From assembly GCA_022821065.1 (NCBI GenBank), contig JAJEEK010000122.1:1-64000 (forward strand): 64,000 nt of DNA, written 5' to 3'. A model generated the notes under the pieces. The model was given only the letters and a program-made list of their open reading frames with translations. It was not told where the DNA came from and did no database searches. Source of the stretch: Candidatus Poribacteria bacterium (GTDB lineage: Bacteria > Poribacteria > WGA-4E > WGA-3G). Numbering within the stretch: position 1 is the first letter of the stretch; every line of letters starts with the position of its first letter. The position numbers and the translations under genes are program-made. Below, piece after piece: positions 53,342 to 62,698 of this stretch.

Positions 53342-54517
53342 TTAGAGGGAAAGAAGGTGCGATTCTGTTAAATGCTCTCGTGGTATTGGACGTTCCCTTG
53401 GCAGATAAATCGCAACATCAATACCGATGCCGTGTAGGTATTTACACATCAACGGCCCTACATCTTTCCAATTTAATCCGCCTAAACCACATCCGAGCGC
53501 AGGCATAGCAAGCGATTGAATGCCTTGTTCTGTAAAGTTCCGGCGTATCCAGTCCAAGCCACCTTCAATATCTTCTAATCGTGAGTTCTCTCTCCACTTG
53601 CGCTTTGTCGCGAACAGCAGGAACCATTTTACAGCGTTAGGTGTAGCAAGATCAGTGCCGAAATCTGCTAATTCTTCATCCAATGACCCCTCGCGTTTAT
53701 AGATATATGGCTTTGTCGCTGTGATACGTTTGGATCGGCAGGCATCCTGATATGCTACATAAACATCCGGAAATTGGTACTTGGCACGCGAGGCTAACCC
53801 TTTTCCCATAACGCCTTCGAGGTTAACACTAATTGTTAACGTCTGTAGATTAGAGAAAAACATATCTCCTTCAATTAGTGAAATATTATCTCCAATTTTA
53901 TCTCGTCTGTTTGGCTGGAAGAACATCTTAGGTTCTGGAATAATAGAGATTGAACGGTAGCCTACCATTGCAGACAATCTTGATCGTGTTTCCTCGTCAG
54001 CAACGTAAATCGAATTGATAAATTCCGGATCCACTCTCTGAGGTACTAAGCATTCTGCCATAATTTTGCGTTTTGATCCATCAAGGTTGTTCCACCACTC
54101 GCTCTGTACTATTTTCCATTGCTGTTCAATCATTTTTAAACCGTCGGAAGGCGTGTAAAATTGTGTGGGATCATTGGCAGCATTTCCGTCGGTGATAAAA
54201 GCACCAGGTGTTTGTAAGACTTTTATGGTAACAGGAACGACAGCCAAATCCTTGGCTCGTTTTTTCTTTTCATGAACAACACGATACATCATTGGGTTCC
54301 GCGGCTGAAAGTAGAGGTTCGCATAATTCCACAGACTTTTTCGGTCAGGTGTGTTTTTCTCTTTTCGTCTATTGACAATCTCTGTGTTATAAATGTGAGT
54401 GGTGTGTACACGTTCCTCTTCGATTTTCTCGAGAGAAAGAATCCCCTTTTCAAGAATGGAAGGCAGATTGTCCACATGTGTAATGTAATAGAGGTTTCTT
54501 ATATCTAATTTTGGCAT
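53342..54517 (-). CDS. single-chain DarT-DarG: DNA ADP-ribosyltransferase fused to a macrodomain
   Basis: The 391-aa protein has two parts. Residues 1-200 match the DarT (DUF4433) toxin that ADP-ribosylates thymidine in single-stranded DNA: YYITHVDNLPSILEKGI, NLYFQPRNPMMYR, and the catalytic glutamate E155 in IMAECLVP. Residues about 210-391 are a macrodomain like that of DarG, which removes the mark: NLEGVMGKGLASRAKYQFP and LAMPALGCGLGGLNW. Toxin and antitoxin are normally separate genes; here they are one frame with no stop between. The gene follows a 46-aa ORF by two bases and a palindrome-covered promoter. Defence or persistence roles are known for DarTG. Self-inhibition in one chain is inference. 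Confidence 0.88.
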   Translation of the reverse strand: MPKLDIRNLYYITHVDNLPSILEKGILSLEKIEEERVHTTHIYNTEIVNRRKEKNTPDRKSLWNYANLYFQPRNPMMYRVVHEKKKRAKDLAVVPVTIKVLQTPGAFITDGNAANDPTQFYTPSDGLKMIEQQWKIVQSEWWNNLDGSKRKIMAECLVPQRVDPEFINSIYVADEETRSRLSAMVGYRSISIIPEPKMFFQPNRRDKIGDNISLIEGDMFFSNLQTLTISVNLEGVMGKGLASRAKYQFPDVYVAYQDACRSKRITATKPYIYKREGSLDEELADFGTDLATPNAVKWFLLFATKRKWRENSRLEDIEGGLDWIRRNFTEQGIQSLAMPALGCGLGGLNWKDVGPLMCKYLHGIGIDVAIYLPRERPIPREHLTESHLLSL

Positions 54518-54519
54518 GT

Positions 54520-54660
54520 TTACACCTCATTGCAACTGTTCTTAAATTTCAAGCCTCCAAAAGAGATTCGCTTGAGGGACGTTCCTGCACAACGGGAATC
54601 ACGTAACTCCGAATAGTTTTTTTCTGGATGAACGGGACCTTGCGTTCCAAAGCGTCTCAT
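54520..54660 (-). CDS. 46-aa ORF upstream of the DarT-DarG fusion (possible ATPase remnant)
   Basis: The ORF starts MRRFGTQGPVHPEKNY and ends two bases before the darTG ATG. AGGAG lies about 6 nt before its start. The first 16 residues resemble the start of AAA-type ATPases of the MRxFNTxGPxxPExHY kind; the rest does not continue that family. A different frame gives SYVIPVVQERPSSESL, so it may be a frameshifted remnant, or a short leader or regulator translated with darTG. Confidence 0.5.
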   Translation of the reverse strand: MRRFGTQGPVHPEKNYSELRDSRCAGTSLKRISFGGLKFKNSCNEV

Positions 54661-54684
54661 GCTTTCTCCTCAAACCGTAGCATT

Positions 54685-54720
54685 GGTATTCCTATCTCCA
54701 TCTGTTTAGATAAGAATACC
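54685..54720. promoter_or_regulatory. 13-bp inverted repeat, operator-like, over the darTG promoter
   Basis: GGTATTCCTATCT (54685-54697) and AGATAAGAATACC (54708-54720) match at 12 of 13 positions when inverted. The right arm covers the -10 box of the minus-strand promoter, so a bound dimer would block transcription. Confidence 0.65.
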
Positions 54721-54741
54721 ATCTCACGCTTTCATTGTCAA
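54713..54741 (-). promoter_or_regulatory. promoter of the small ORF and darTG
   Basis: Read on the minus strand: TTGACA (54741-54736), 17-bp spacer, TATTCT (54718-54713). Transcription would start near 54706, about 46 nt before the small ORF. Confidence 0.7.
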
Positions 54742-54768
54742 GCGATTTTGCTGCTATTGGGCGTGTAA

Positions 54769-56304
54769 TCATAGTGACGCTTGTTGTAGGAGTTTAGGAT
54801 TCGCGAAGGCAGTGTGGGGTGCTCCGTCGAAGATTAATTCGCCATTGTGTAATAGGAGGACGCGGGTGGCGTATTTCAAGGTGAGTTCTGTATCATGCGT
54901 TGCGAAGACGAGAGTTTTATTTTCCTGTTGGATTTCATCGCGTAGTTCGTCCATCAGTTGATGGAGATGCTGCGCGTCTTGACCTGTGGTCGGTTCATCA
55001 AGGAGGAAAAGGTCAGGGTGTAATGAAAAAGTCGCGGCGACAGCAACGCGTTGACGTTGTCCGCGCGATAACGCATACGGTGCCTCTGCTGCATAATTGT
55101 TTAAATCGAACTGGGTTAGCGTTTTATTGACTCGGTTTTCAAGAAGCTGCGTGGAGAATTTAAGGTTCTTAGGACCGAATGCAACCTCATCGCGAACGGT
55201 TCCTGCCTGCAGTAGCAAATCTGGGTTTTGGAAAACGATACCGACCTTACCTGCCAACTCGTGAAGTTTCAAACGACTACACGGCTGACCGTCAATAGTG
55301 ATCTCACCCGATGACGGACGCAGCAAACCTGTGATGAGGTGTATCAGTGTTGTTTTACCGGAGCCGTTTGCCCCCATAATTGCTATCACTTCACCACGTT
55401 GCCCCACACAAGAAACTTCATGGACGGCATTGCTGTCGGTTTTAGGATAACGGAAGCAGAGGTTCCTGATAGTGAGAAGTTCCGTACTGTGTCCTGTATC
55501 CGATGCGTGCTTATGTATTGGTGTCGGGGTTTTTGATCGGGCATCTTCTGGCACACGAGTTGCTTCTGGAACCTGTACCCCTAAACGTCTATAGGGTGTA
55601 AAATCTTGGAATGCCTCGGTTTTTGGCAAGTCCACAAGGAGTTTGCCATCGTCCATTAACCAAACATGATCGCACAACGGCGCGATTTCTCTCGTATGAT
55701 GCGTCGCTAAGACAACCGTTATACCGAAATCGTTATTAAGCTGCTTCACGATATTGAGAATTTCCCGCGTGCCTTTAGGATCAAGATGACTGGTGGGTTC
55801 ATCAAGGAGTAGAACTTGTGGCTGCATCGCACAGACTGCAGCAAGCGCGACACGCTGTTTCTGACCGCCAGAGAGCGATGAAATCTCACGCGCCTCAAAT
55901 CCTTGTAAACCGACCTGCCTCAGGGCGGAAGTTATCCGTTCTTGTATTTTTTCGGGAGGGAAACCGAGGTTTTCGAGCCCAAAAGCGATTTCATCTTGTA
56001 CCAGCGTGCAAAAGAGTTGATCGTCGGGGTTTTGGAAGAGGAGTGAAACCTGTTGACACGTGGTAACGAGTGGCTGTGTCGCTATGTTTTCACCATCAAG
56101 GTGCACAGTTCCACTTAGAACCCCAGCAGAGGCGTGTGGGATCAATCCGTTCAACGTCCGCAATAGAGTGGATTTACCGCAACCCGTTGGCCCCGTCAAC
56201 AACACAAATGCCCCAGAAGATACACGGGTCGTGATACCGCGAAGGGTCGGTATCTCTCGGCTCGGGTATGTAAAACGGAGGTTTTCTATTTCAAGGCACG
56301 CCAT
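54769..56304 (-). CDS. ABC transporter ATPase with two fused nucleotide-binding domains (ECF/CbiO type)
   Basis: The 511-aa protein has two ATPases in one chain, as in ECF-type EcfA1-EcfA2 fusions. Domain 1: Walker A GPTGCGKST (K44), LSGGQKQR, LLLDEPTSHLD. Domain 2 (from about 275): GANGSGKTT, LSRGQRQR (LSGGQ variant), LFLDEPTTGQD. It would power uptake of a vitamin or metal with an EcfT and a substrate-binding subunit, neither seen here. It starts 8 bases after the radical SAM stop, so the two are co-transcribed. Confidence 0.88.
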   Translation of the reverse strand: MACLEIENLRFTYPSREIPTLRGITTRVSSGAFVLLTGPTGCGKSTLLRTLNGLIPHASAGVLSGTVHLDGENIATQPLVTTCQQVSLLFQNPDDQLFCTLVQDEIAFGLENLGFPPEKIQERITSALRQVGLQGFEAREISSLSGGQKQRVALAAVCAMQPQVLLLDEPTSHLDPKGTREILNIVKQLNNDFGITVVLATHHTREIAPLCDHVWLMDDGKLLVDLPKTEAFQDFTPYRRLGVQVPEATRVPEDARSKTPTPIHKHASDTGHSTELLTIRNLCFRYPKTDSNAVHEVSCVGQRGEVIAIMGANGSGKTTLIHLITGLLRPSSGEITIDGQPCSRLKLHELAGKVGIVFQNPDLLLQAGTVRDEVAFGPKNLKFSTQLLENRVNKTLTQFDLNNYAAEAPYALSRGQRQRVAVAATFSLHPDLFLLDEPTTGQDAQHLHQLMDELRDEIQQENKTLVFATHDTELTLKYATRVLLLHNGELIFDGAPHTAFANPKLLQQASL

Positions 56305-56311
56305 GCTCCGG

Positions 56312-58315
56312 TTAAGTCAGACCATCAATTTGGACAGGAACAGAACCGAAGAGATTCTCTAAATGCCCGGTGACGGACTCTTGGAAAGCGTCAAAAGTTT
56401 CTTGGACGTTCTGCTTGAGATCGTCTGTATGGTGTTTGAAAGCGTTATGGAGTTGTGCGCGTTGGGCATGAACGCGGGCGAAAAGGCTATGGATATACGC
56501 TTGTAACTCACCGAAGCGTTCAGTCTGTGCTTTTGCGAAATCGCCGACTGTGGCTTTGAAAGCGTCGAATTCTGCTGCTAAGTATTCCTTGAACATAGAT
56601 TGCTGAAACCCTATCAGTGCGCTGTGTGCTGCGTATCGGAAATCCTTATGAATCGTATTGTATTCTGCCTTAACACGTGTGAAAAGTTGCCTTGAATAAC
56701 TGGGGATTTCACTCATTCGCTCGCCTTGATTATTTATAAGTTTGGAGATGTTCGCTTTAAATGTATCCATCTCTTGCGCCAAGAAGGTCCTGAAATCCTC
56801 AACGGCAACGGTATGGCGAGTTATTTTTTCAAGGTGATAGCCCATAACTGCTAACCGCACTGCTTCGGGGAACATTCCAGGGTGGTTTTTGAGGGTCTTT
56901 ATGAGAAATTTGGTGTACTCCAAACCTTGTCTTGAGAAAAGTTGCTTCTGGATTGACCGGGCAAATGCGCGCACTTCTTCCTGCCGGATGGCTCTGACGT
57001 TATGGGCGGTCTGAGGCATGTGTTCAAGCAACCGCGAACATCGGGCAAAATAGTTTTTTAGGGTCGGATCGTAGAGCGTTGAAATGACGCGCCTATACTC
57101 GGTAATGAGTTTCTCACGCGGCATTTCTGGCACAAAGTTGAGGCTCATATCGGTGTTATTTCCGCTTGATTCTACCAGCAGTCGGTCTTCTTGTTTCAAT
57201 CGGTGCCAAAGGTCCGTCTCCTTTAACGCGGTAAGTAACCCAGCCATTGCCATGGGGATGCCTGCTTCCTGAATAAAGTTGATATGTGAATCAAATTCGG
57301 TATCGCCATCAAGCCCGATGATAAAGCCACCTGTCACCTCTAATCCCTTGTTCTGTATTTTTCTGATTGCGCGCATTAGGTAACTACCCGCTTCTTCGTC
57401 TTTACTGGTGTTCTGCCCTTTGGAAGTGCTGAGGAGTGCCTCATCATTCGGGGACTCAATACCGAGGAAGACCATGTTAAATCCGGATTCATTCATTGCA
57501 TCGAGCATCTCAGGGATCTCAACGAGATTTACACTGGCTTCGGTATAGAGTGAAAACGGGAAATCTCGTTCCTCTTGCCATTCCTTTACAGCAGGGAGTA
57601 GACGCATCGCGTCGCGCTTGTTGCCGATAAAGTTATCATCAACGACGAACATCGGACCTGTCCAACCGTGTTTATAGAGGAGTTCAAATTCATTGAGCAT
57701 CTGTTCGTTGCTTTTCGTGCGGGGGACGCGGCCGAATAATTTAGTAATATCGCAAAATTCGCAATTGAAAGGGCAACCGCGTGAAAATTGGAGTGCCATT
57801 GAACCGTAGGCATTAACATCAATGAGGTCATAGCGCGGGGGTGGTGTTTTCGTGATATCCGGTTTCCGCTGCTCACGATAGACCTCTTTCGCACAACCAC
57901 TCTCAAAATCGGTTAAGAAATCCTCGAAGATCTCTTCAACTTCACCCATGAGAAAATGGTTGATCGTGGCATCCGTTTCCGCTTTGATATTATCGTAGTA
58001 GGAAGTAGGGTGTGGACCACCCGCAATAATCGGAATTTCTTTTTCATTACAACGTTCAGCGACTTCATAGAGCGACGCTTTTTGCACAATCATCGTTGAA
58101 GTCAAAGCAACATCTGCCCACTGAAGGTGTTCATCCGTCAACGGTTCAATGTTCAGATCAACAACTTTTAGCGCATAATTCTTCGGGAACATTCCAGCGA
58201 TAGTCAATAGTCCGAGCGGGGGCATTGATGATTTCTTTCCAAGAAATTCTAAAGCGTACTTAAAGCCCCAATATGATGGCGGGAACTTAGGATAAATAAA
58301 TAGTGCATTCGGCAT
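56312..58315 (-). CDS. B12-binding-domain radical SAM protein with a C-terminal helical extension
   Basis: A 667-aa protein with an N-terminal cobalamin-binding-like Rossmann domain (1-150, MPPLGLLTIAGMFPKNYAL), a radical SAM core with C181-x3-C185-x2-C188 in FSRGCPFNCEFCDI, and a DUF4070-type region after it. Residues about 520-667 are helical and charged, an extension not needed for the core. The reaction is unknown; relatives methylate or rearrange carbon skeletons. The conserved DxHxxG cobalamin ligand is not seen, so it may bind B12 base-off or not at all. Confidence 0.88.
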   Translation of the reverse strand: MPNALFIYPKFPPSYWGFKYALEFLGKKSSMPPLGLLTIAGMFPKNYALKVVDLNIEPLTDEHLQWADVALTSTMIVQKASLYEVAERCNEKEIPIIAGGPHPTSYYDNIKAETDATINHFLMGEVEEIFEDFLTDFESGCAKEVYREQRKPDITKTPPPRYDLIDVNAYGSMALQFSRGCPFNCEFCDITKLFGRVPRTKSNEQMLNEFELLYKHGWTGPMFVVDDNFIGNKRDAMRLLPAVKEWQEERDFPFSLYTEASVNLVEIPEMLDAMNESGFNMVFLGIESPNDEALLSTSKGQNTSKDEEAGSYLMRAIRKIQNKGLEVTGGFIIGLDGDTEFDSHINFIQEAGIPMAMAGLLTALKETDLWHRLKQEDRLLVESSGNNTDMSLNFVPEMPREKLITEYRRVISTLYDPTLKNYFARCSRLLEHMPQTAHNVRAIRQEEVRAFARSIQKQLFSRQGLEYTKFLIKTLKNHPGMFPEAVRLAVMGYHLEKITRHTVAVEDFRTFLAQEMDTFKANISKLINNQGERMSEIPSYSRQLFTRVKAEYNTIHKDFRYAAHSALIGFQQSMFKEYLAAEFDAFKATVGDFAKAQTERFGELQAYIHSLFARVHAQRAQLHNAFKHHTDDLKQNVQETFDAFQESVTGHLENLFGSVPVQIDGLT

Positions 58316-58589
58316 GATTTCAATCTAACTCCTTAGGGGTGATACTCTATAGTGTATTGATTGCCAGTGTATTGATTGCCAAATTTTTTGAATAAACTAT
58401 TAATGTTATGAATCCAAATTAATGTAATATTGCTTAATATAATACCACAATTTGAGAATTTTATCAAGTTTTTTTCTTCTGACATCGGATATTTGGCGTT
58501 TGTTTGCGCTTAACGCAGCGAATATGCTAAAATACGACAACAACATAGACGCAATTAACAGACTTACCGATTATAAATGGGGCCCATAG

Positions 58590-60548
58590 ATGTTCAGATA
58601 CCGAATTTTACCGATCTTCTTCTTTGGTGGTTTACTCTTTTGGTTAATGGCAACTTTTGATACAGCAGACAGTGCTGACGCAACGAAAAATACGTCTCCG
58701 CCAGAAAAGTCAATAACTGAAGCAGAGACAGCAGAGGAAACACAACCGCGCTATTATGTCCACGAACTCTATTTTAATGGAAACGACCATTTCGACGAGA
58801 AAACATTAATGGGGCTGTTTGGGTGGGAAGAAGAGAAAGCGTATTCTCGCGCAGAGATTATAGACGGATTTGAACGCATCATCGCTGCGTATCAAGAAGC
58901 TGGTTTCGTGTTTGCAGAAGCAGAACCTAATATCGTAGAGGTGTCAGAAAATACCGGTTCTAAGGGCGGAACGCGTGTGGCTATTACTTTAAACATTGTA
59001 GAAGGAGAACAGATCCGAACAGGGACTTTAACCCTCACAGGAAATGAAGTCTTTTCAGATATAGATATTCGGGATCAACTCGGTTTACGGGAGGGTGGAA
59101 TTTTCACACAAAGTCGGTTGGAACAAGGAATAGAACGTCTCCAAGCATTGTACAGTGAACGCGGGTATCCGAGAGTTGAGATCGTTCCCGATAATTTCCA
59201 ATTTTCGGCTGAGAATCGAACAGTTAACTTTCGGTTGGATATCCGAGAAGGGACACCGGTCCAGATTGATGAGGTCAAGATTAGTGGATTAGAGAAGACC
59301 AAGACGGAGGTCGTCCTGCGAGAAATCCCTGTAAAACCGAACCGCCGATTTGATCAGCGCGATGTTGACGCGAGTTATCGCCAGTTGCGAAATTCTGGCT
59401 ATTTCTATCAGGTTAATCCGAATGTGTTAGAACCCGCAGATACAGAAGACAAGATTAATTTCCACGCACACGTAACTGAAGCAAAAACAGGACGATTGAG
59501 CGGTATCATTGGATATGCGCCACCGGAATCAGCGGCGGACGCAGCTCCACAACTCACAGGTGTGCTGGAAGCCCGTGAAACCAACCTGCTGGGGACAGGA
59601 AGGCAGCTTAACTTCTACTGGAAATCTGGTCTCCTAAAAATTTTACGAATCGGTTATGCGGAGCCGTGGATACTCGGAAAACCACTAACTATCGGTATAG
59701 AATACGGGCAGTTCAGGCAGCAAAATCCGAATAACATGCAACTTTTGGGTATCTCAGGTGATGATACCGAAGCGGTTGCTGAAGAACGGTCGGGCAGCGT
59801 GAGTGCTACGACTCAGTTCGGTCGTGTCTTTCAAGGGGTCATGACGTTGGGATATAAACGGATTAATGTATCGAACACGGGTTTATCAATACCGCAAACC
59901 GCCCCCCTTGATAGCCAAACGCCGGTCTTTCCTAATCCGAGTTTGAATGCGTTGGACGAAACCGTGCCGTATAGTGGAACAAAGTACAGCGTCACACTTC
60001 GGTTAACGCGGGATACCCGTGACTATTTTCTCAACCCAACGCGTGGACGGCGTGATAGTGTCGCTTTTGAGGCATCGCGAAGCGATTTTCAGCTACGGAA
60101 AGCCTGGCTCTCATTACAACAATATTTCCCGACATGGTGGAAACAGACAATCGCCATTGAACTCCACGGTGCAGCTGTGTGGGGGTTCACGACGCAGCTT
60201 GAAAACCGGTCTGACATTGTAATCCCGCCGACAGAACTTTTTTATCTCGGTGGCGCGACCACGCTACGCGGATATGATGAGGATTGGTTCTCCGGACCGC
60301 GGCGTGTGTATGCTAACCTCGAATATCGATTTCTCGTCGGGCCCGAATCTCAAGTTTTTGTCTTCACCGATTTGGGTTCCGTCACCTCGATTGAAGCACC
60401 ATCCAATTTTGATAGACTCCGAGTCGGATATGGATTTGGCGCACGACTTGAGTCTAACAGCGGCATTTTGCGGATTGATTACGGGCTCGCCGCCGGTGAT
60501 TCACTGTTGCGTGGTAAGATACATGTTAACTTAGGAGCGTCGTTCTAA
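58590..60548 (+). CDS. Omp85-family outer-membrane assembly/translocation protein (BamA/TamA type)
   Basis: This 652-aa exported protein has a signal peptide in about the first 30 residues (ILPIFFFGGLLFWLMATF). Then come POTRA-type domains (IRTGTLTLTGNEVFSDIDIR, VQIDEVKISGLEKTKTEVVL) and a C-terminal D15/beta-barrel domain (LGGATTLRGYDEDWFSGPRR, VYANLEYRFLVG) ending in phenylalanine (LGASF). Fewer POTRAs than BamA suggest TamA or a dedicated relative. It supports a Gram-negative cell plan. It starts at ATG after a GGGGCCC leader. Confidence 0.88.
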   Translation: MFRYRILPIFFFGGLLFWLMATFDTADSADATKNTSPPEKSITEAETAEETQPRYYVHELYFNGNDHFDEKTLMGLFGWEEEKAYSRAEIIDGFERIIAAYQEAGFVFAEAEPNIVEVSENTGSKGGTRVAITLNIVEGEQIRTGTLTLTGNEVFSDIDIRDQLGLREGGIFTQSRLEQGIERLQALYSERGYPRVEIVPDNFQFSAENRTVNFRLDIREGTPVQIDEVKISGLEKTKTEVVLREIPVKPNRRFDQRDVDASYRQLRNSGYFYQVNPNVLEPADTEDKINFHAHVTEAKTGRLSGIIGYAPPESAADAAPQLTGVLEARETNLLGTGRQLNFYWKSGLLKILRIGYAEPWILGKPLTIGIEYGQFRQQNPNNMQLLGISGDDTEAVAEERSGSVSATTQFGRVFQGVMTLGYKRINVSNTGLSIPQTAPLDSQTPVFPNPSLNALDETVPYSGTKYSVTLRLTRDTRDYFLNPTRGRRDSVAFEASRSDFQLRKAWLSLQQYFPTWWKQTIAIELHGAAVWGFTTQLENRSDIVIPPTELFYLGGATTLRGYDEDWFSGPRRVYANLEYRFLVGPESQVFVFTDLGSVTSIEAPSNFDRLRVGYGFGARLESNSGILRIDYGLAAGDSLLRGKIHVNLGASF

Positions 60549-60630
60549 CGAATACACCTACACTCCGTAAACTACCCTTTTTCAGCCAAGTTACGGAATT
60601 GTGGCAAAATATTTACATATTCCGTTTAAT

Positions 60631-60659
60631 TTGCCAAGTGTGAAAATATGTTATAAAAT
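60631..60659 (+). promoter_or_regulatory. possible promoter of pckG
   Basis: TTGCCA (60631-60636), 17-bp spacer, TAAAAT (60654-60659), about 55 nt before the start. Confidence 0.4.
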
Positions 60660-60714
60660 ATATACGCGTGATAATATGGGTATTTAGTAACAGTATCAGT
60701 AATAGGAGATTTTA

Positions 60715-62505
60715 ATGACGAAAAACAAGAAGTTACAGGATTGGGTCAAAGAAGCGGCTGAACTTTGCCAACCCGATTCTATCTATTGGTGTAACGGTTC
60801 ACAGGAAGAAAATGATCGGTTGTGTGAAGAATTAGTCCAGAGTGGAACTTTCTTCCGCTTGGACCCGGAAAAACGTCCGGGCAGCTATGTCGCTCGTTCC
60901 AGCCCCGCCGATGTTGCACGCGTTGAAGACAGAACCTTTATCTGTTCAAAAACACCCCTTGAAGCAGGACCGACAAACAATTGGCACGATCCAGACGATA
61001 TGAAGAAGACCCTCAAAGGACTCTTCAAAGGTTGTATGAAAGGTAGAACGATGTACGTTGTACCGTTCAGCATGGGGCCACTCGGTTCACCTATCTCACA
61101 TATCGGCGTGGAAATTAGCGATTCCCCTTATGTTGTCGTTAATATGCGCATTATGACCCGTATGGGTAGCGATGTGTTAGACATCTTGGGTGAAGATGGC
61201 GACTTCGTACCGTGCCTACACTCTGTTGGTATGCCGCTTGAATCGGGACAGGAAGATGTTTCGTGGCCCTGCAATCCGGATAATAAATACATCGTACACT
61301 TTCCTGAAGAACGTTCTATCTGGTCATTCGGTAGTGGCTACGGTGGAAACGCTCTACTGGGGAAAAAATGTTATGCGCTCCGTATCGCCTCCGTAATGGC
61401 AAAGAATGACGGATGGATGGCAGAACACATGCTCATTTTGGGATTAACGAGTCCCGAAGGCGAGAAAACCTATATCGCCGCAGCGTTCCCGAGTGCTTGT
61501 GGCAAAACGAATCTCGCTATGCTTACGCCAACGATACCCGGATGGAAAGCGGAGACAATCGGCGACGACATCGCATGGATGAAGTTTGGTGAAGACGGCC
61601 GGCTCTACGCGATTAACCCGGAAGCAGGATTCTTCGGTGTCGCACCCGGGACCTCAATGGATACGAACCCGAATGCGATGCACACGCTTGCCTCCAATTC
61701 AATCTTCACGAATGCTGGACTCACAGAAGATAACGATGTCTGGTGGGAAGAGCAGAGCGAAGATGTCCCTGAAAAAGTGACGAGTTGGCTCGGTGAAGAG
61801 TGGCATCCGGGGGACGAGAAGACGGCTGCACACCCGAATTCCCGATACACAACCCCCGCTGCGCAATGTCCGATCATTGACCCGAACTGGGAGAATCCGA
61901 ACGGCGTACCGATTTCAGCGATCCTTTTCGGTGGACGACGTGCCACGACTGTACCGCTCGTGTTTGAGTCTTTCAACTGGGAACATGGGACCTTTATCGG
62001 TTCTATCGCTTCGTCCGAACGCACAGCCGCCGCCGCTGGAACAGTCGGTGAACTCCGACGCGACCCGATGGCGATGCTTCCGTTCTGTGGTTATAACATG
62101 GGAGACTACTTCGCACACTGGCTGGAGATGGGTAAACGCACGGATGCCAGCAAACTCCCGAAAATTTTCTACGTCAATTGGTTCCGCAAAGATGCCGATG
62201 GCGGATGGCTCTGGCCTGGATTCGGTGAAAATAGCCGTGTCCTGAAGTGGATCGTGGAACGTGTCTCTGGAGAAGGCGAGGCAGTTGAAACGCCGATCGG
62301 CTATGTTCCTGCGCCCGGGGCAGTTGACATCAGCGGTTTGGATGTAACCGACGCACAGATGGAAGAACTCTCGCATGTTGATACCGAAGAGTGGATCAAC
62401 GAGATTACATTGATTCGTGAGCATTACGAACGTTTCGGTGAGAAACTTCCGAAGGTACTCTCTGATGAATTGGATGCTTTAGAAGCGCGTTTGCGTGAAA
62501 AATAG
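60715..62505 (+). CDS. pckG: phosphoenolpyruvate carboxykinase (GTP)
   Basis: A 596-aa cytosolic enzyme that interconverts oxaloacetate and PEP, central to gluconeogenesis and anaplerosis. The GTP-type P-loop is FPSACGKTNLAML with C262, K264 and T265. The kinase-2 motif is DDIAWM (284-289). FGGRRATTVPLVFESFNWEH matches the substrate and metal region. The length is normal for the GTP family; the ATP-type pckA motif pattern is absent. It follows the Omp85 gene and has its own promoter and terminator. Confidence 0.96.
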   Translation: MTKNKKLQDWVKEAAELCQPDSIYWCNGSQEENDRLCEELVQSGTFFRLDPEKRPGSYVARSSPADVARVEDRTFICSKTPLEAGPTNNWHDPDDMKKTLKGLFKGCMKGRTMYVVPFSMGPLGSPISHIGVEISDSPYVVVNMRIMTRMGSDVLDILGEDGDFVPCLHSVGMPLESGQEDVSWPCNPDNKYIVHFPEERSIWSFGSGYGGNALLGKKCYALRIASVMAKNDGWMAEHMLILGLTSPEGEKTYIAAAFPSACGKTNLAMLTPTIPGWKAETIGDDIAWMKFGEDGRLYAINPEAGFFGVAPGTSMDTNPNAMHTLASNSIFTNAGLTEDNDVWWEEQSEDVPEKVTSWLGEEWHPGDEKTAAHPNSRYTTPAAQCPIIDPNWENPNGVPISAILFGGRRATTVPLVFESFNWEHGTFIGSIASSERTAAAAGTVGELRRDPMAMLPFCGYNMGDYFAHWLEMGKRTDASKLPKIFYVNWFRKDADGGWLWPGFGENSRVLKWIVERVSGEGEAVETPIGYVPAPGAVDISGLDVTDAQMEELSHVDTEEWINEITLIREHYERFGEKLPKVLSDELDALEARLREK

Positions 62506-62526
62506 TAGAACTGAATTAGCGAACAT

Positions 62527-62560
62527 TATAGGGTGAGGCTTCCAACCTCGCCCTATACTT
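62527..62560 (+). terminator. terminator after pckG
   Basis: TATAGGGTGAGG (62527-62538) pairs with CCTCGCCCTATA (62546-62557), one G-U pair, then ACTTTA. Confidence 0.7.
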
Positions 62561-62698
62561 TAACCTAAATCGGTTCATAAACCTCTGAGGTTATGCCTAT
62601 GACAGCTTGAATGCCTCTGCTATTAGCGGGTGTAAGTTGACGTTTCTGATGGTTTCGGGTATAGGGTCTACATGCGTGATTTGTAAAGGAGGCAAAAC

